Below, one piece after another: positions 4,072-5,837 of a stretch of 5,837 nt of DNA (its first letter is position 1; the number at the start of each line of letters is the position of its first letter). This stretch comes from Ruminococcaceae bacterium UBA4306 (GTDB taxonomy: Bacteria; Bacillota; Clostridia; Oscillospirales; Acutalibacteraceae). A model generated the notes under the pieces. The model did no database searches. It was not told where the DNA came from and saw only the letters and a list, made by a program, of their open reading frames with translations. The stretch spans positions 6,717 through 12,553 of the forward strand of contig DGUQ01000105.1 of the NCBI GenBank assembly GCA_002394725.1, given 5' to 3'. The position numbers and the translations under genes are program-made.

Positions 4072-5837
4072 TTATTTCTTTAACAGAATATTCTGCTGTT
4101 CCAGCTCGGCGATGATGCCGTCGGTCACAGCGGCGACCTCTTCCTTGGTCAGGGTACGGGAGTTATCCGAGAAGGTGATGCGCACGGCGATGGAGGAGTT
4201 CTCTCCGGCGTCATAGATATCGATGACGTCAACGTCCCTGATCAGCGCGCAGGCGGCGTTCTCGATCGCCTTGGCGATCGGCGCGAACGCGGAGGTCAAA
4301 AAGCTCAGATCGATCTCGATCGCCGGGAACTTGGACGGCTCCTCATAGCGAATCGAGTTGTTCTCGATCGCGGCGAACTTGTCCATGTCGATCTCGGCAA
4401 AAACAACGTTGGCGCGCTTATCGAGCTTTTTCATCACGGACGGATGGAGCATACCGATCCGGCCCAGCTCGACGCCGTCCACGATCACCGCGTTGAGGTT
4501 CACGGGATGCTCAAAGTCGAACGCGGGCTCACGCTTCTCAAAGGTGACCTTCTTGTGCTTTAATTCGTCCACGAGCGTCTCGAGGATCGTCTTCATCTTG
4601 AAGTACTGATCGCGGATGTTATCGCCCTTCGCGTACAGGGTAACGCCGAGGTGCTTTTCCTCAATACACAGGTTGTCGTCGGTCATACCGGTGACCACTC
4701 TGCCGACCTCGAAGATGCCGTACGAGGGCGCGTAGCCGAGGTTCGATTTAATCTGGCACAGCTGGGTGGGGATCATCGTCTCACGGATGGTCTCGATGTT
4801 GGGGTTGGTGGCGTTCATCAGCTTGATCACGCCGCGGTTCTCGATGCCCAGCTCCTTGAGCTCGTCCACATAGTTCCAGACGTAGGAGTGGAGCTCATGC
4901 AGATTATAATGCTTGACGAGGATATCCTTGACGCTGTCCTCATCCTTCTTCACCGGCTCGGGACGAGTCGGGAACAAGGGAGCTGTCGCGGTGTGGATCT
5001 CAAAGTTATCGTAACCGTAAATACGGGTGATCTCCTCGATGATGTCCGCCTTGATGGTGACGTCCTTGGTGGCGCGCCATGAGGGCACCTTGACGGTGAA
5101 TTCATCGCCGTTGTTCTCTACGCCGAAGCCCAGACGCTGTAAGGTGTTCACGATGGTATCGTTATCGATCGCGATACCGGTATATTTATCCACATACGCC
5201 TTGTCAAAGCTGAGCTCGACCGCGGGATAGTGATAGACGTATTCATCGGTCAGGGAGGATACGATCTTCACGCCCTCGTCAAACTGCTTGATCAGATACA
5301 CAAAGCGCGCGATCGCCGCGGTGGTCAGCTCGGGATCGAGCGACTTCTCATAGCGCATGGAAGCGTCGGTACGGTGGCTGAGTCTGACGGTGGATTTGCG
5401 GATGGACGCCGCGTCAAAGGTCGCGGATTCGAGGGTGAGGGTGTTGGTGTCCTCCACGATCTCGCTGTCCAGACCGCCCATGATACCGGCGATCGCGACA
5501 GGGGTGTTGTCGTCGCAGATCATCAGCGTCTCGGGGTCGATATGGCGCTCCACGCCGTCAAGGGTAGTGAAGTCGAATTCGTTCTCAAAACGCTTGATGC
5601 GGATCTTGCCGACCTTACGGGAGTCGAACGCGTGCATCGGCTGACCCATCTCAAGCATGAGATAGTTGGTCATATCGGCGAGGAAGTTGATCGCACGCAT
5701 ACCGCAGTAGAACAGGCGGATACGCATATCCACAGGGCTGACAGAACGCGTGCAGTTCTCAAACTGTAAGGAAGAATAACGGTAGCACAGCGGATCCTCG
5801 ATCTTCATGTCTACCTTGGGCAGGTGATCGTATGCCT
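4072..5837 (-). CDS. pheT: Phenylalanine--tRNA ligase beta subunit (partial, 5' end outside window)
   Basis: The frame runs from the right edge to TAA at 4074-4072, giving about 587 of the ~800 residues usual for bacterial PheT. The first ATG in the window (5808) is internal, because the frame stays open upstream of it (AYDHLPKVD). PheT pairs with PheS in the heterotetramer that charges tRNA-Phe in the cytosol. Missing here are the N-terminal tRNA-binding (EMAP-like) and B1 regions. Present are the B3/B4 editing domain with MTNYLMLEMGQPMHAFD near 5670-5623 and TLDGVERHIDPETL, the segment HRTDASMRYEKSLDPE, the B5 DNA-binding-like domain (about 5232-5005, ending EEITRIYGYDNF), the catalytic-like B6/B7 core (about 4956-4369, with NPNIETIRETMIPTQL and FEVGRV), and the C-terminal FDX-ACB anticodon-binding domain (about 4350-4090, starting SKFPAIEIDL and ending SRTLTKEEV). 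No frameshift or missing segment is seen. pheS is expected just upstream, outside the window. Confidence 0.97.
   Translation of the reverse strand, partial: AYDHLPKVDMKIEDPLCYRYSSLQFENCTRSVSPVDMRIRLFYCGMRAINFLADMTNYLMLEMGQPMHAFDSRKVGKIRIKRFENEFDFTTLDGVERHIDPETLMICDDNTPVAIAGIMGGLDSEIVEDTNTLTLESATFDAASIRKSTVRLSHRTDASMRYEKSLDPELTTAAIARFVYLIKQFDEGVKIVSSLTDEYVYHYPAVELSFDKAYVDKYTGIAIDNDTIVNTLQRLGFGVENNGDEFTVKVPSWRATKDVTIKADIIEEITRIYGYDNFEIHTATAPLFPTRPEPVKKDEDSVKDILVKHYNLHELHSYVWNYVDELKELGIENRGVIKLMNATNPNIETIRETMIPTQLCQIKSNLGYAPSYGIFEVGRVVTGMTDDNLCIEEKHLGVTLYAKGDNIRDQYFKMKTILETLVDELKHKKVTFEKREPAFDFEHPVNLNAVIVDGVELGRIGMLHPSVMKKLDKRANVVFAEIDMDKFAAIENNSIRYEEPSKFPAIEIDLSFLTSAFAPIAKAIENAACALIRDVDVIDIYDAGENSSIAVRITFSDNSRTLTKEEVAAVTDGIIAELEQQNILLKK

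Noticed and set aside
5230..5769. 179-codon open frame on the plus strand
   Set aside because: It is antisense to conserved pheT B3/B4 and editing-domain sequence. The Asp/Val/Gly-rich translation is typical of a shadow frame.
5806..5808. ATG as a start codon for pheT
   Set aside because: The frame continues without a stop to the window edge, and the encoded protein would lack the N-terminal third of PheT. The ATG is an internal methionine.

Overview
The window looks like a chromosomal segment from a gut-type Clostridia bacterium (Oscillospiraceae/Ruminococcus-like). The evidence is an IreB-family protein (typical of Firmicutes), strong GGAGG ribosome binding sites, Firmicutes-style intrinsic terminators, and a large secreted Big_2/FnIII protein with a PTE-rich linker of the kind common in Ruminococcus. 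This assignment is inferred from the sequence alone. All genes lie on the minus strand, so gene order runs from the right end of the window to the left.

Layout in transcription order: (1) 5837-4072, the C-terminal ~587 residues of pheT (phenylalanyl-tRNA synthetase beta subunit), whose 5' end lies outside the window; (2) 4071-3838, a 234-base intergenic region with a strong intrinsic terminator for pheT and a possible weak promoter for the next gene; (3) 3837-550, one large gene for a 1095-residue exported protein with a signal peptide, eight bacterial Ig-like domains split 3+5 by a Pro/Thr/Glu linker, a Cys/His papain-like (CHAP or NlpC/P60-type) domain and two fibronectin type III-like domains; (4) 549-425, a compact region with a hairpin terminator followed by a good sigma-A promoter; (5) 424-179, an IreB/UPF0297 regulator; (6) 152-1, the start of a small conserved-looking protein that runs off the left edge.

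Functionally, pheT is a housekeeping translation gene and ireB encodes a small cytosolic protein known in Enterococcus as a substrate of the PASTA kinase IreK. The large exported protein between them appears to be its own transcription unit, with terminators on both sides. The window therefore probably holds three transcription units: the pheT end, the Ig/Cys-peptidase gene, and ireB plus the downstream small gene. The least ordinary object is the exported protein. Its Ig array has an A-B-B / linker / A-B-B-B-B pattern in which only the B-type domains carry a regularly spaced cysteine pair, and its putative catalytic domain is unusually rich in Cys, His and Trp. No RNA genes, CRISPR arrays, insertion sequences or riboswitches were recognised.
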